DNA from: Candidatus Brockarchaeota archaeon
Lineage (GTDB): Archaea > Thermoproteota > EX4484-205 > JAAOZP01
Assembly (NCBI GenBank): GCA_017601225.1
Contig: JAFNIX010000001.1
Location: 130,504 to 194,503 of the forward strand
Length of the DNA stretch: 64,000 nt
Reading direction: 5' to 3'
Under the pieces are notes generated by a model. It was not told where the DNA came from, did not search any database, and saw nothing but the letters and a program-made list of their open reading frames with translations. Below are positions 36,172 to 45,156 of the stretch, in pieces (positions within the stretch are counted from its first letter, which is position 1; each line of letters begins with the position of its first letter). Both the position numbers and the translations under genes were made by a program.

Positions 36172-37113
36172 TTGAGCTTGGCTGAACCCGTTGGCGCGCC
36201 GCTGAAGGTTTCAGACGTCTCCTTCAAAAAAGGTGAGCACACGCTTCTTTCGAAAGCAAGCTTCGTCCTGGATAATGCTGAAATACTAGGGATTATTTCG
36301 AACAGGACTGAGCCGGTCGAATGCCTTTTCAAGCTCCTGCTCCTGCTTGAGAGGCCTTCCTCAGGCAGCATAATATATTTCAACAACCCGAGGTTCAGCA
36401 GGAGGGATTTCAGCAGGAGGGTTGGGTTCTACTCCTGCACCATGAACCTGGTTGAAGACCTGACGGTCATGGAAAACTTTCTTCTAGCAGCCTCTTTGCA
36501 CGGCATGCCTAGGGAGAAGGCTGTTAAAAGGGTTGAGGAATTGCTCTCCCTTTTTGAAGCGGCTAACGTTTCAAGGGTTAAATGGTTCAGGCTTTCCCTC
36601 TCAGTCAGGAGGAAGCTCTGCTTCGCCTCTGCTTTCATACATGACCCGGCGGTGGTGCTTCTCTACGACCCGTTCAGGGGGGCGACTTACGATGTGGCCT
36701 CTTTTATGCGGAACTTCATTAAGACTTCGACAGACCTGGGTAAGTCCGTAGTCGTGTTTTCAACAGTTCCCATTCTCTTGGATGATGTTTGCGACAGGGT
36801 GGTCATATTTCACAACGGGCAGCAGGCCGTCCTAGACCATACTGAGAGCTTCGTCACCGGAGTAGGCGGCCCCGGCGTGCTTTCAATACATGTTTCAGGC
36901 TTCAGCGTTGAAAGCAACATTGAAATGCTTGAGAAAATGGGTGTAAGCTGGTATGCGACGGGTGAGAATGAGGCGATAATCGAGCTGGAAAACACTCCTG
37001 AGAAAATCCAGAGGATTCTCGAGTTCCTTGTTAAGAACAATGCTTCTGTGAACAAGATAGTCAGCAGCAGGCAGCACCTGCTTGAGTCCGCCAACAGGTT
37101 TATGGAGGAGTGA
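36172..37113 (+). CDS. ABC-transporter ATPase-like protein with lost catalytic motifs
   Basis: The fold and order of an ABC nucleotide-binding domain are clear: DVSFKKGEHTLLSKASFVLDNAEILGII, RRVGFYSCTMNLVEDLTVMENFLLAASLHGM and VILLDDVCDRVVIFHNGQ. However, where Walker A should be the sequence is SNRTEPVEC with no glycines or lysine, the signature LSGG-x-RRK is LSLSVRRK, and Walker B LLLDEP is VLLYDPF. ATP hydrolysis seems impossible. TTG 36172 is the start, with a Shine-Dalgarno GGAGG at 36157-36161. It overlaps its permease by four bases. A regulatory or structural role, or pairing with another ATPase, is inference. Confidence 0.65.
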   Translation: MSLAEPVGAPLKVSDVSFKKGEHTLLSKASFVLDNAEILGIISNRTEPVECLFKLLLLLERPSSGSIIYFNNPRFSRRDFSRRVGFYSCTMNLVEDLTVMENFLLAASLHGMPREKAVKRVEELLSLFEAANVSRVKWFRLSLSVRRKLCFASAFIHDPAVVLLYDPFRGATYDVASFMRNFIKTSTDLGKSVVVFSTVPILLDDVCDRVVIFHNGQQAVLDHTESFVTGVGGPGVLSIHVSGFSVESNIEMLEKMGVSWYATGENEAIIELENTPEKIQRILEFLVKNNASVNKIVSSRQHLLESANRFMEE

Positions 37114-37823
37114 ATGCGTTGACTAACCTTTTTGACCGGGAACTGAAGCTCTTCTTCACATCACCACTCTTTATGGTTCTGGAAATTGCTCCCGCAGCAT
37201 TGCTAGCCTATATCATAGTATATTCTAATTCAGATCCATTTAAACCCCTTGTCCCACTGCTTCCAGTCGCATGGCTGACGATAGTTTTCTTCACAACGTT
37301 TTTTGAGCTTGAGATATGGAGGAGACAGTTTTTAAACAGGGGGGTTAAACTAGGACTTTATGTAAACATGTCTGAGTACACACCGTTGCTACTGCATTTT
37401 CTGGCTTCCCTCATTCTCTTGGAGTTAAAGATGCTAATAGTTTTAACACCTTTAATCCCGTTTTTGAGAGAAGCATTTTCTAGCCTTATGTATTTTCTCT
37501 TAATAACACATGGCAGCTGGCTTTTCTCACTATCCTTCGGGTATGTCTTCTCTGAAGAAGTTTTTAGAAAACTTGCAAGTTCTAAAGCTGTCTTTCTCTG
37601 CGTGATTGTTTTTAGCTTTATGACTCTTGTTTTCAACGGGACGGTTATGCTTAGTAATCAGAAGTCAGGCCAATCATCTCAATCTTTCTTCCTCGACATG
37701 TTTAAGTCTGACGTATCATTCATACTGATTGTGGTTATTCTAATCCTTTCCTTGGTGCTCTTCTTTTCAGCCTTGTTCGCGTGTTCACTGTTGGTCAGGA
37801 ATATTCGTATCGACGATATTTAG
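37110..37823 (+). CDS. ABC-2-type permease-like membrane protein
   Basis: A 237-residue protein with six hydrophobic segments, including FMVLEIAPAALLAYIIVYS, VAWLTIVFFTTFF, LLLHFLASLILLELKMLIVL and a C-terminal SFILIVVILILSLVLFFSALF. This layout matches small ABC-2 permeases. GTG 37110 overlaps the end of the ATPase-like gene (GTGA), so the two are co-translated. As the partner has lost its ATP-binding residues, transport by this pair alone is doubtful. Confidence 0.6.
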   Translation: MNALTNLFDRELKLFFTSPLFMVLEIAPAALLAYIIVYSNSDPFKPLVPLLPVAWLTIVFFTTFFELEIWRRQFLNRGVKLGLYVNMSEYTPLLLHFLASLILLELKMLIVLTPLIPFLREAFSSLMYFLLITHGSWLFSLSFGYVFSEEVFRKLASSKAVFLCVIVFSFMTLVFNGTVMLSNQKSGQSSQSFFLDMFKSDVSFILIVVILILSLVLFFSALFACSLLVRNIRIDDI

Positions 37824-37839
37824 CCGGCTTAAGGGGAAA

Positions 37840-37852
37840 GGTTAATATAGGC
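37840..37852 (+). promoter_or_regulatory. promoter of the ilvBNCD leader
   Basis: AGGTTAATATAGG contains the TATA sequence TTAATATAG. With the spacing used by other genes here, transcription would start near 37874, placing the Shine-Dalgarno AGGAGG (37874-37879) at the extreme 5' end of the mRNA. The leuA operon has the same TATA sequence and layout. Confidence 0.5.
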
Positions 37853-37887
37853 CTCTCTGTGGGCACACTGCTTAGGAGGTGCGCTGA

Positions 37888-37971
37888 GTGTACCATAGTA
37901 TTCACGCTCCAAGGGGGCGGGACACCGTCCACCAACTGCAGGAGTCCCGCTGCAAGACCAGCCTCCGCTAG
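37888..37971 (+). CDS. candidate leader peptide upstream of ilvB, 27 residues
   Basis: GTG 37888 follows AGGAGG by eight bases. The peptide begins VYHSIHAPRGRDTVHQLQES and ends RCKTSLR. Its core HAPRGRD matches NAQRGRD in the short ORF preceding leuA, and two codons in the shared part differ at silent third positions (GCT/GCC, CGG/CGA), which points to selection on the peptide. The RNA can also form a GCGGGAC/GTCCCGC stem (37916-37922 with 37943-37949) inside the ORF. It is poor in Leu, Ile and Val, so it is not a classical run-of-codons attenuator peptide. The ilvB start follows 45 bases after the stop. Confidence 0.5.
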   Translation: MYHSIHAPRGRDTVHQLQESRCKTSLR

Positions 37972-38016
37972 GGAAACAAGGGTTTTCAAAAGGCTGTTTG
38001 CGAGAGGTGTTGTAAA

Positions 38017-39690
38017 ATGGTTTCAGGGTCTAGGCTACTAGTGGAGAAGCTGAGGGAGAACGGGGTTAAAACAATCTTCGGAGTTCCCGGTGGAGCTGTG
38101 CTCCCGTTCCTGGATGAGCTGTATAAGGCTAGCGACATCGGGTTCATTCTAACCAGGCATGAGCAGGGTGCTGCCCACATGGCTGACGGGTATGCTAGGG
38201 CAACCGGCATGGTTGGCGTCGTCCTAGCCACGTCGGGGCCTGGCGCAACAAATCTTGCCACGGGTATTGCCAACGCCTACTTGGATTCCTCACCGGTTTT
38301 AAGCATAGCCGGCCAGGTTGCGACGCCGCTCATAGGCTACGACGGCTTCCAGGAGGCTAATATTTTCTCAATGATGATAGGGTTGACTAAGATGAACTTC
38401 CTACCCAGGGATTTGAACGAGCTTAACTCCGCTCTTGAGAACGCTTTTAAAATAGCCTTATCTGGAAGACCGGGGCCTGTTCACATAGATGTCCCCAGGG
38501 ATGTTCAGCTGATGGAGGGTGAGCCCGACGATGATTTCTACGTTTACTCCTATACTCTCCCTTCTCCCTCCGACGAGGAGATTCTAACCGCCTCAAGGAT
38601 GCTGGTTGAGGCTGAAAGGCCTGTCATCATCGCCGGCGGCGGAGTTATAATATCAGGAGCATCCGGCGAGCTTGTTGCTCTCGCCGAGCTTCTAAACGCT
38701 CCAGTGGCGACGACGCTGATGGGTAAGGGGAGTATTCCCGAGGACCACCCGTTGTCCCTTGGGATGCTTGGGATGCACGGGAGGCTCGGCGCGCTCAAGG
38801 CTGTTCAGGAGAGCGACCTTATTCTCGCCGTAGGCATGAGGTTCAGCGACAGGACTACGGGTAAGCTAAGCGGCTTCGCCCCGGGGGCGAAGAAGATACA
38901 TATTGACATAGATAGGTCTGAAATCGGGAAGCTGCTTAAGCCCAACCTGGGTATCGCCGGTGACGCTAAGCAGGTTTTAAGCAGGATTCGCGAAGCTGTT
39001 CTCAAGCTTTTCCAGAAGGGTAAGGCTGGCACATGGGGTGAGAGAGTGAAGCAGCTCAGGAAGGAGTCTGAGTTTCTATATGATTACGATGCTGTCCCAG
39101 TTGACCCGAGTGCCGCCGTCAAGGTTCTGAACGACTACGTTAGGCCTGAAGACTTTGTTACGACGGAGGTTGGCCAGTGTCAAATGTATGCTTCGCTCCA
39201 CTTCATAGCCAAGCGTCCAAGGCAGTTCATATCCTCCGGCGGCCTGGGGACAATGGGATTCGGGCTTCCGGCTGCGATAGGTGTTAAGGCAGCCTTCCCG
39301 GGGAGCCGTGTTTTCGACATAGCTGGGGACGGTAGTTTCTTCATGACTTGCAACCAGCTTCCTGTTTCAGTCGACTATAATCTGCCGATCATAGTCATTG
39401 TTCTCAACAATTATTTCCTGGGGATGGTGAGACAGTGGCAGGAGCTCTTCTACGACAGGAGGTATATTGCCGTGGACCTTAAGGGTAGGGCTGACATAGC
39501 TAGGGTTTCAGAGGGCTTCGGCGCCAGAGGGTTTAAGGTGACTAGGATAAGCGAGCTTAAGGAGGCTCTTGAGAACGCTTTGAAGCAGGATGAGGCGGCT
39601 GTGTTAGACGTTATTGTCGAGAGGGAGGACAATGTTTTCCCAATGGTTCCCCCGGCTTCCCCGCTTGACAGCGTCATCGTAAGGAGGTAG
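38017..39690 (+). CDS. ilvB: acetolactate synthase large subunit
   Basis: This 557-residue ThDP enzyme makes acetolactate or acetohydroxybutyrate, the first common step to Val, Leu and Ile. FGVPGGAVLPFLDEL, the ThDP activating glutamate in LTRHEQGAAHMADGYAR, TSGPGATNL, and the ThDP/Mg motif GDGSFFMTCNQL...NN are all present. The FAD-binding middle region of true acetolactate synthases (VAVGMRFSDRTTGKLSGFAP) is also visible. It is the first gene of ilvB-ilvN-ilvC-ilvD, seven bases before ilvN, and is preceded by a 150-base leader with a short ORF. Confidence 0.93.
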   Translation: MVSGSRLLVEKLRENGVKTIFGVPGGAVLPFLDELYKASDIGFILTRHEQGAAHMADGYARATGMVGVVLATSGPGATNLATGIANAYLDSSPVLSIAGQVATPLIGYDGFQEANIFSMMIGLTKMNFLPRDLNELNSALENAFKIALSGRPGPVHIDVPRDVQLMEGEPDDDFYVYSYTLPSPSDEEILTASRMLVEAERPVIIAGGGVIISGASGELVALAELLNAPVATTLMGKGSIPEDHPLSLGMLGMHGRLGALKAVQESDLILAVGMRFSDRTTGKLSGFAPGAKKIHIDIDRSEIGKLLKPNLGIAGDAKQVLSRIREAVLKLFQKGKAGTWGERVKQLRKESEFLYDYDAVPVDPSAAVKVLNDYVRPEDFVTTEVGQCQMYASLHFIAKRPRQFISSGGLGTMGFGLPAAIGVKAAFPGSRVFDIAGDGSFFMTCNQLPVSVDYNLPIIVIVLNNYFLGMVRQWQELFYDRRYIAVDLKGRADIARVSEGFGARGFKVTRISELKEALENALKQDEAAVLDVIVEREDNVFPMVPPASPLDSVIVRR

Positions 39691-39697
39691 GGCTGGG

Positions 39698-40186
39698 ATG
39701 GCTTCCGACGAGGATAAGAGGTTCATCGTGCTCAGGGTTGTCAACATGCCTGGGGTGATGGAGCGGATATCCTCAATATTCGCCAGGAGGGCGATAAACA
39801 TTGACACGATCACGGTCGGCATGGTTAACGGGAAGACTTCGGAGATATCGCTAACCTTCAGCCTGCCTCAGGAGAAGTTTGAAAACATAGTGAAGGTTCT
39901 TGAGAAAAACCCCTGTGTCTCCGAGGTTAAGATAGGTTCTCTAGAGTATGACGTGATAAGGGAGGCCTTCATAGCTGTGCTGAAGGATTGCGACACGAGT
40001 GTGAGCGACTATATTAGGGTCAGGTACAGGGCGAGGACAACCCTACTCAGCGGCTCCAGGCTTCTAGTTGAGCTCCTAGCTGACCCTAGGACTGTTGACG
40101 ATTTCAAGGAGGAGTTTAAAGACCGTATTGAAAGCTTTTCGAGGAGCGGCGTGATGATTCACACTCTGAACCGTTTCAGAAAGTAA
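39698..40186 (+). CDS. ilvN: acetolactate synthase small (regulatory) subunit
   Basis: The N-terminal ACT domain (FIVLRVVNMPGVMERISSIFARRAINIDTITVG) and following C-terminal domain (162 residues total) match the small subunit, which binds Val or related amino acids and activates the large subunit. It is seven bases after ilvB and precedes ilvC, so the operon order is the standard one. Start ATG 39698 follows a GG-rich ribosome-binding region. Confidence 0.92.
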   Translation: MASDEDKRFIVLRVVNMPGVMERISSIFARRAINIDTITVGMVNGKTSEISLTFSLPQEKFENIVKVLEKNPCVSEVKIGSLEYDVIREAFIAVLKDCDTSVSDYIRVRYRARTTLLSGSRLLVELLADPRTVDDFKEEFKDRIESFSRSGVMIHTLNRFRK

Positions 40187-40230
40187 AAAGCTTAAAAGAA
40201 AACGTGGCCGTGGAGTAGGGGTGACTGAGG

Positions 40231-41214
40231 ATGGCTAGGATAATAAGGGATGATGAGATAAGCATTGAGCTGATTAAGAATAGGACTGTCGCGGTCATAG
40301 GCTACGGCTCGCAGGGTGAGGCTCAGGCTAAGAACATTAGGGATAGCGGCGTTAAGACGATAATAGGCTTGAGAAGAGAAGGCGCATCGTGGAAAAAGGC
40401 TTCTGAGGACGGTTTCGAAGTCTACGAGATAGGTGAGGCTGTTAAGAGAAGCAGCATTATTCTCATGCTCATACCGGATCCTGTTCAGCCTGCTGTCTAC
40501 AGGGATCATGTTGAGCCGAATGTTTCAAAGGGTTCGACGCTGGTTTTCGCGCATGCTTTCAACATTCACTACAGGCAGATAGTGCCCTCGCCCTGGCTCG
40601 ACGTCGTACTCGTGGCTCCCAAGGCACCAGGCCCCGCGTTAAGGGACGCGTATGTTCGCGGAACCGGAGTCCCGGGCTTAATAGCTGTCCACCAGGATTA
40701 CACTGGTAATGCTTCGAGAACAGTCAGAGAGATTGCGAAGGCTGTTGGGCTAAGCAGAATCGGCTTGATAGAGACTTCTTTCAAGGAGGAGGTTGAGACA
40801 GATCTTTTCGGCGAGCAGGCTGTGCTGTGCGGCGGCGTTTCGTCACTCATTAAAAGCGGCTTCGAAATACTCGTTGAAGCAGGATACCAGCCTGAGGTTG
40901 CGTACTTCGAGGTTTTAAACGAGCTGAAGCTTATCGTCGACCTAATATGGTCAAAAGGCTTATCCGGCATGTGGCAGGCTGTGAGCGACACTGCTAAGTA
41001 CGGCGGTCTTACGCGCGGCCCCTATCTTATAGACGAGGATGTTAAAAGGAAGATGAAAAAGCTTCTTGAAGACGTTCAAACAGGTGTTTTCGCAAGAGAA
41101 TGGATACTGGAGAACAGCTCCAACCAGGTTGTTCTGAAGACTCTCGTTGAAAGAGAGAGAAACCACCTTATAGAGACGGTTGGAAGGAAAATAAGGTCGA
41201 TGGTTTACGGTTGA
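40231..41214 (+). CDS. ilvC: ketol-acid reductoisomerase, class I
   Basis: GYGSQG (24-29) is the NADPH-binding motif, and the knotted C-terminal domain with LIETSFKEEVETDLFGEQAVLCGG carries the two-magnesium-site acidic residues. At 327 residues it is the short class I form. It rearranges and reduces acetolactate to dihydroxyisovalerate. The ATG follows ilvN by 44 bases, and the stop is seven bases before ilvD. Confidence 0.95.
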   Translation: MARIIRDDEISIELIKNRTVAVIGYGSQGEAQAKNIRDSGVKTIIGLRREGASWKKASEDGFEVYEIGEAVKRSSIILMLIPDPVQPAVYRDHVEPNVSKGSTLVFAHAFNIHYRQIVPSPWLDVVLVAPKAPGPALRDAYVRGTGVPGLIAVHQDYTGNASRTVREIAKAVGLSRIGLIETSFKEEVETDLFGEQAVLCGGVSSLIKSGFEILVEAGYQPEVAYFEVLNELKLIVDLIWSKGLSGMWQAVSDTAKYGGLTRGPYLIDEDVKRKMKKLLEDVQTGVFAREWILENSSNQVVLKTLVERERNHLIETVGRKIRSMVYG

Positions 41215-41221
41215 GAAAGGT

Positions 41222-42853
41222 TTGAGGAGCGACGCTGTAAAGAAGGGTGTGGACAGGGCTCCGCACAGGTCTCTGCTCCACGCCCTAGGCTTAAGGAGCG
41301 AGGACTTCGACAAGCCTTTCATAGGCGTAGTCAACTCCTACACTAACGTTGTGCCGGGGCATGTTCACCTCGACGTGATCGCGGAACAAGTTTCCAAGGG
41401 TGTTAGAGACGGGGGCGGAGTGCCCTTCGTCTTCAACACGATTGCTGTCTGCGACGGTATTGCGATGAACCATGATGGAATGAGGTTCTCGCTGCCGAGC
41501 AGGGAGGTTATCGCGGACTCGGTTGAGATAATGGTTTCAGCGCACATGTTCGACGCCCTTGTCTTCATATCCTCTTGCGACAAGATTGTCCCCGGCCACC
41601 TGCTTGCAGCCGCTAGGCTGAACCTTCCATCCATATTCGTCACAGGCGGCCCCATGTACCCAGGGGTGTTCAAGGGGAGGAGGGTGGACCTTGTTTCAGT
41701 CTTCGAGGCGCTCGGAGAATACCGTGAAGGGAGGATTACGCTTGAGGAGCTGAGGGAGTTTGAACGGGTCGCCTGCCCGGGTGCGGGGAGCTGCGCCGGC
41801 CTGTTCACCGCGAACACTATGGCCTGCCTTGTTGAGGCAATGGGCATGTCGCTCCCGGGAATGGCTGCTACTCACGCTGAGGACGACGCTAAGAAGACTC
41901 TAGCATACGAATCTGGAATAAGGATAGTTGGGCTCTGGAGGGAGGGTTTGAGGTTCAAGGATATTGTTAAGCCTGAGAGCCTTGTTAACGCGATAATTGT
42001 CGACAACGCGCTCGGAGGCTCCACCAATACTGTTCTCCATCTGAGTGCTCTAGCCAAGGAGGCTGGCTACGATCTTTCGCTTAAGACTTTCGACGAGTTG
42101 AGCAGGAGGATACCTACACTGGTTCTGATAAGGCCGTCTGGCGAAGGTTTCATGGTTGACTTACGCGACGCTGGTGGAATCCCCTCGCTAATGAAGGTTC
42201 TTAGGAAACATCTTAACCTGGATGTTCTAACCGTTACTGGTAAAAGCCTTGGGCAGCTTGTTGAAGAGTTTCCGGTTCCGAGCGGCATGTTCATACGTTC
42301 CCCGGATAACCCGTACAGGGGTGAAGGAGGCATAGCTGTGCTATGGGGCTCCCTGGCGCCGGAGGGCGCTGTGATTAAGCTCGCCGGGGCTCCTGTTCAG
42401 CTTAGAACTTTCAGGGGCAGGGCTAGGGTTTTCAACTCTGAAGAGGAGGCTGTTGAAGCGCTTGAGAAGGAGGATTTCGCTGTGGACACGGTGGTTGTCG
42501 TGCGTTACGAGGGGCTTCTAGGCGGACCCGGGATGCGTGAAATGCTCATGCCCACTTCGCTCATAGTCGGCAGGAAGCTTGTTGAAAGGGTTGCGCTTGT
42601 CACCGACGGAAGGTTCTCAGGCGGCACGAAGGGTATTGCGATAGGCCATGTTTCTCCAGAAGCTTACGCGGGAGGACCCATAGCGCTCGTGGAGGATGAT
42701 GACGAGATACTTATAGACGTGCGGGCTAGGAGGCTGGACCTGAATGTCGACAGTGGTGAGCTTGAAGAAAGGAGGCGGAGATGGGCTCCGCCGACTAAGA
42801 GGCTTGAAAGCCGGTTCCTAGCTAAGCTCAGGGGAAACAGGTTTTTCACATAG
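41222..42853 (+). CDS. ilvD: dihydroxy-acid dehydratase
   Basis: The 543-residue enzyme has the IlvD/Edd cysteine motifs SSCDKIVPG and ACPGAGSCAGLFTANTM that bind the iron-sulfur cluster, and DNALGGSTNTVLHL and LVTDGRFSGGTKG near the substrate. It dehydrates dihydroxy acids to 2-oxoisovalerate and 2-oxo-3-methylvalerate. TTG 41222 is used as start (MRSDAVKKGV), seven bases after ilvC. It is the last of the four ilv genes; the next gene starts three bases after its stop and is unrelated in function. Confidence 0.93.
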   Translation: MRSDAVKKGVDRAPHRSLLHALGLRSEDFDKPFIGVVNSYTNVVPGHVHLDVIAEQVSKGVRDGGGVPFVFNTIAVCDGIAMNHDGMRFSLPSREVIADSVEIMVSAHMFDALVFISSCDKIVPGHLLAAARLNLPSIFVTGGPMYPGVFKGRRVDLVSVFEALGEYREGRITLEELREFERVACPGAGSCAGLFTANTMACLVEAMGMSLPGMAATHAEDDAKKTLAYESGIRIVGLWREGLRFKDIVKPESLVNAIIVDNALGGSTNTVLHLSALAKEAGYDLSLKTFDELSRRIPTLVLIRPSGEGFMVDLRDAGGIPSLMKVLRKHLNLDVLTVTGKSLGQLVEEFPVPSGMFIRSPDNPYRGEGGIAVLWGSLAPEGAVIKLAGAPVQLRTFRGRARVFNSEEEAVEALEKEDFAVDTVVVVRYEGLLGGPGMREMLMPTSLIVGRKLVERVALVTDGRFSGGTKGIAIGHVSPEAYAGGPIALVEDDDEILIDVRARRLDLNVDSGELEERRRRWAPPTKRLESRFLAKLRGNRFFT

Positions 42854-42856
42854 CCA

Positions 42857-43873
42857 ATGTCTACACCATGCTCTAAGAGTTTTTCGGTTAAGCTGGATCG
42901 TTTCGCAACCATTCGCCTCAAAGAAGGGGAAGCGCTTCTGAAAACAGGCTCAGACGAAGCTTTAAACTATCTTTTTATATCTCACGCTCACTTCGACCAT
43001 TTGGGTAAGTCTGACGCTAAGAGAGCAATAGCAGTATGCTCAGAGGAGACTCTTCTGCTTTCAATGCTCAGGGGGCTTGAAGTAAATCGTGCTGAGCAGA
43101 ATCCTTTCAATCTTCTGGATTCAGGCCATATTTTGGGGTCTAAAGCCCTGCTCATAGAAACAGATAAAGGTGGAATACTTTACACGGGGGACGTTAACAC
43201 TTCGCCCGTTGAAGCCATACCTAGGCAGCGCTTCCCCCGGGTTCACACGCTGATAATAGAGTCTAACTACGGTCGTCCCAGCCTGGTTTTCCCTCCGAGG
43301 AGACAGCTGATAAGGGAGATTGTTGACTATGTGAGTGAAACAGTTAAGAGGGGTAGGCCAATGGTTCTAATGGGGTATCCTCTGGGGAAGTCTCAGCATG
43401 TTCAAATGGTTCTAGACCCTGTTCTCCAAGATGTTGTCGAAACATATGTTTCACCATCCATAGCGGAGTATAACAACGTTTATAGGCTTTTCTCGGTGGG
43501 AATAGGTGGGAAGAAGGTTTTCACGCCACAGTCCTCGAAACTGCCAGATGGCTCTTGGGCTCTCTACTACCCGAATGTATCGGGCAGGAATGCTTTCATG
43601 CAACTCGTCAAAAGAAAGTATGAAGCTGTCTTAGTAAGTTTCTCAGGCAGGTCGCTTTTCAGCTGGTATAGTGAGGCGCTGGGCGTGGACAGGGCTTTCC
43701 CATTGAGCGATCATGCTGATTTCAACGGCCTGATGGAGATCGTGAGGGAAACCAGTCCGGAGAAGGTTTTCACAGTCCACGGTTTCCAGGAGGAGTTTTC
43801 CAGGGAGCTTAGGAGGCTCGGATACGATTCTAAACCTATACGTCCAAGCATGGAGGCCAGCTTCAGGCTTTAG
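42857..43873 (+). CDS. metallo-beta-lactamase-fold exonuclease-like protein
   Basis: The metal motif SHAHFDHLG, later GHILGSKA, LYTGDVN, and the C-terminal LSDHADFNGLMEIV and TVHGF are the seven metallo-beta-lactamase/beta-CASP-type signatures of the mRNA 3'-end-processing-like exonucleases (also found as ligase-associated exonucleases). At 338 residues it is the small form. ATG 42857 comes three bases after the ilvD stop, so it is probably on the same transcript. It likely acts on RNA or DNA ends. Confidence 0.8.
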   Translation: MSTPCSKSFSVKLDRFATIRLKEGEALLKTGSDEALNYLFISHAHFDHLGKSDAKRAIAVCSEETLLLSMLRGLEVNRAEQNPFNLLDSGHILGSKALLIETDKGGILYTGDVNTSPVEAIPRQRFPRVHTLIIESNYGRPSLVFPPRRQLIREIVDYVSETVKRGRPMVLMGYPLGKSQHVQMVLDPVLQDVVETYVSPSIAEYNNVYRLFSVGIGGKKVFTPQSSKLPDGSWALYYPNVSGRNAFMQLVKRKYEAVLVSFSGRSLFSWYSEALGVDRAFPLSDHADFNGLMEIVRETSPEKVFTVHGFQEEFSRELRRLGYDSKPIRPSMEASFRL

Positions 43874-43879
43874 AAGCTT

Positions 43880-45005
43880 TCACGGTTTACGGGTGAAAAC
43901 AACATACTCGTCAGCATAACCGATCTTGACAACCCGGTCCCTGGTTGCAACCCTCCTATTAACCAGCCAGAGCCTCTCAGTTTCGAAACCAGTTTCCTCA
44001 GCTATTTCAACGAATATTTTCTCTGTTTCAACAACGCCCGTCGGGAAAACTCCTTGAGCTATGACGAAAACACCCCTCCCATTCTTTTTGAGAACACGGT
44101 GGAGCTCAAACAGGACCCTGCGTAGATCCTGGAAATAGGCTTCAACTATCGCAGGCATGTTTCCAATTTTTTCAGAACCCTCCGTGAGCCTAACCGCGTC
44201 CCCTATATATGAGCGCAGCATGGGTTCAGAGCCTTTGAAGAAAAGCTCGTTTTCAACGCTGTAAACCCTGGTGTACTCTATCTTGTTCAAGTAGGGTGGC
44301 GAAGTGATGACCGCGTCGAAAGTCTCGTCCTCGAGGAACCCTAGGTTTCTCGAGTCGGCCTTGAAAGTCGCCACCTTAGGGTTGCGCATCTTAATGGCTT
44401 CAACATCCTTAATCATCCTCCTAATCCTGTTCCTATAGAACTTTCTGAAAGGCGGCACGTTCCTCTCCTTAACTATTTTAATGAGGCCACCGTCCTTCAC
44501 CACGTAGGATGCTTTCATAGCGGCACTTATCAAGCCGAGTTTGAAGAAGTCTCTCGCGGTCTCGTCCTCAATGTTTTCAACAATCTCTCTGAAGAACAAC
44601 ACATCCTCCAGAACATGTCTCGGGAAGGCTCTTCTAACAAGCCTGCTTAAACCACTTAGGCTGGGCCTCCTAAACTTTTCTGAAAAAACTTTTTCGGAAA
44701 CCCTTCTGAGCTGATCAACATCGTAGTTGGCAGTCTTAACCCTGGAGGCGAAGACAGGGAGCTCAGCCAAGTCGACGCCGACACTATTTATTCCAAGCTC
44801 CTTCCCCGTAAGCTGGGTTGTGCCGACGCCGCAGAACGGGTCCAGCATCCAGGAGCCTTCTCCAAGCCCAAGCTGCCTGCTCACAAGAACGACGAAGTCA
44901 CGGGAAAAGCCTTCCTTATAGAAAAAACCAATTATGTATTGGAATATGCTTATTGGGTACGAATGTGACGAGCCTTCCGAGTTCCAACCTCTCCTCTATA
45001 ATCAT
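43880..45005 (-). CDS. DNA methylase (m4C/m6A type) with a frameshift in its N-terminus
   Basis: The main frame (43880-44884) has the SAM-binding motif LDPFCGVGTT and catalytic TSPPYLNKIEY, so it is a TSPPY-type amino-methyltransferase, probably N4-cytosine. Upstream, ATG 45005 opens MIIEERLELGRLVTFVPNKH and IPIHNWFF in another frame; a one-base change in the T6 run near 44925-44932 joins it to YKEGFSRDFVVLVSRQLG. This N-terminus matches archaeal DNA methylases. No restriction enzyme is adjacent. The homopolymer makes a sequencing error possible; otherwise the protein would have to restart at GTG 44884 just before the SAM motif. Confidence 0.65.
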
Positions 45006-45156
45006 AACTGCTTTTCTGAAAAATATTTGCTTTCCAGCCTTTTAAGTTTTTGCCCGCACCTTTAATTTCACAATAAATTAAAAACAACCCATCCGCAATG
45101 CGAAACTCTAACGGAAAGGAAAAAATTTTTCATGTCCTAGGCAACTAGGCAATGAT

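Noticed and set aside
37781-38041. 86-codon frame across the ilvB leader
   Set aside because: It starts inside the ABC permease gene, has a cysteine- and glycine-rich product without family, and overlaps ilvB; the shorter ORF at 37888-37971 has a Shine-Dalgarno and a matching partner at leuA.
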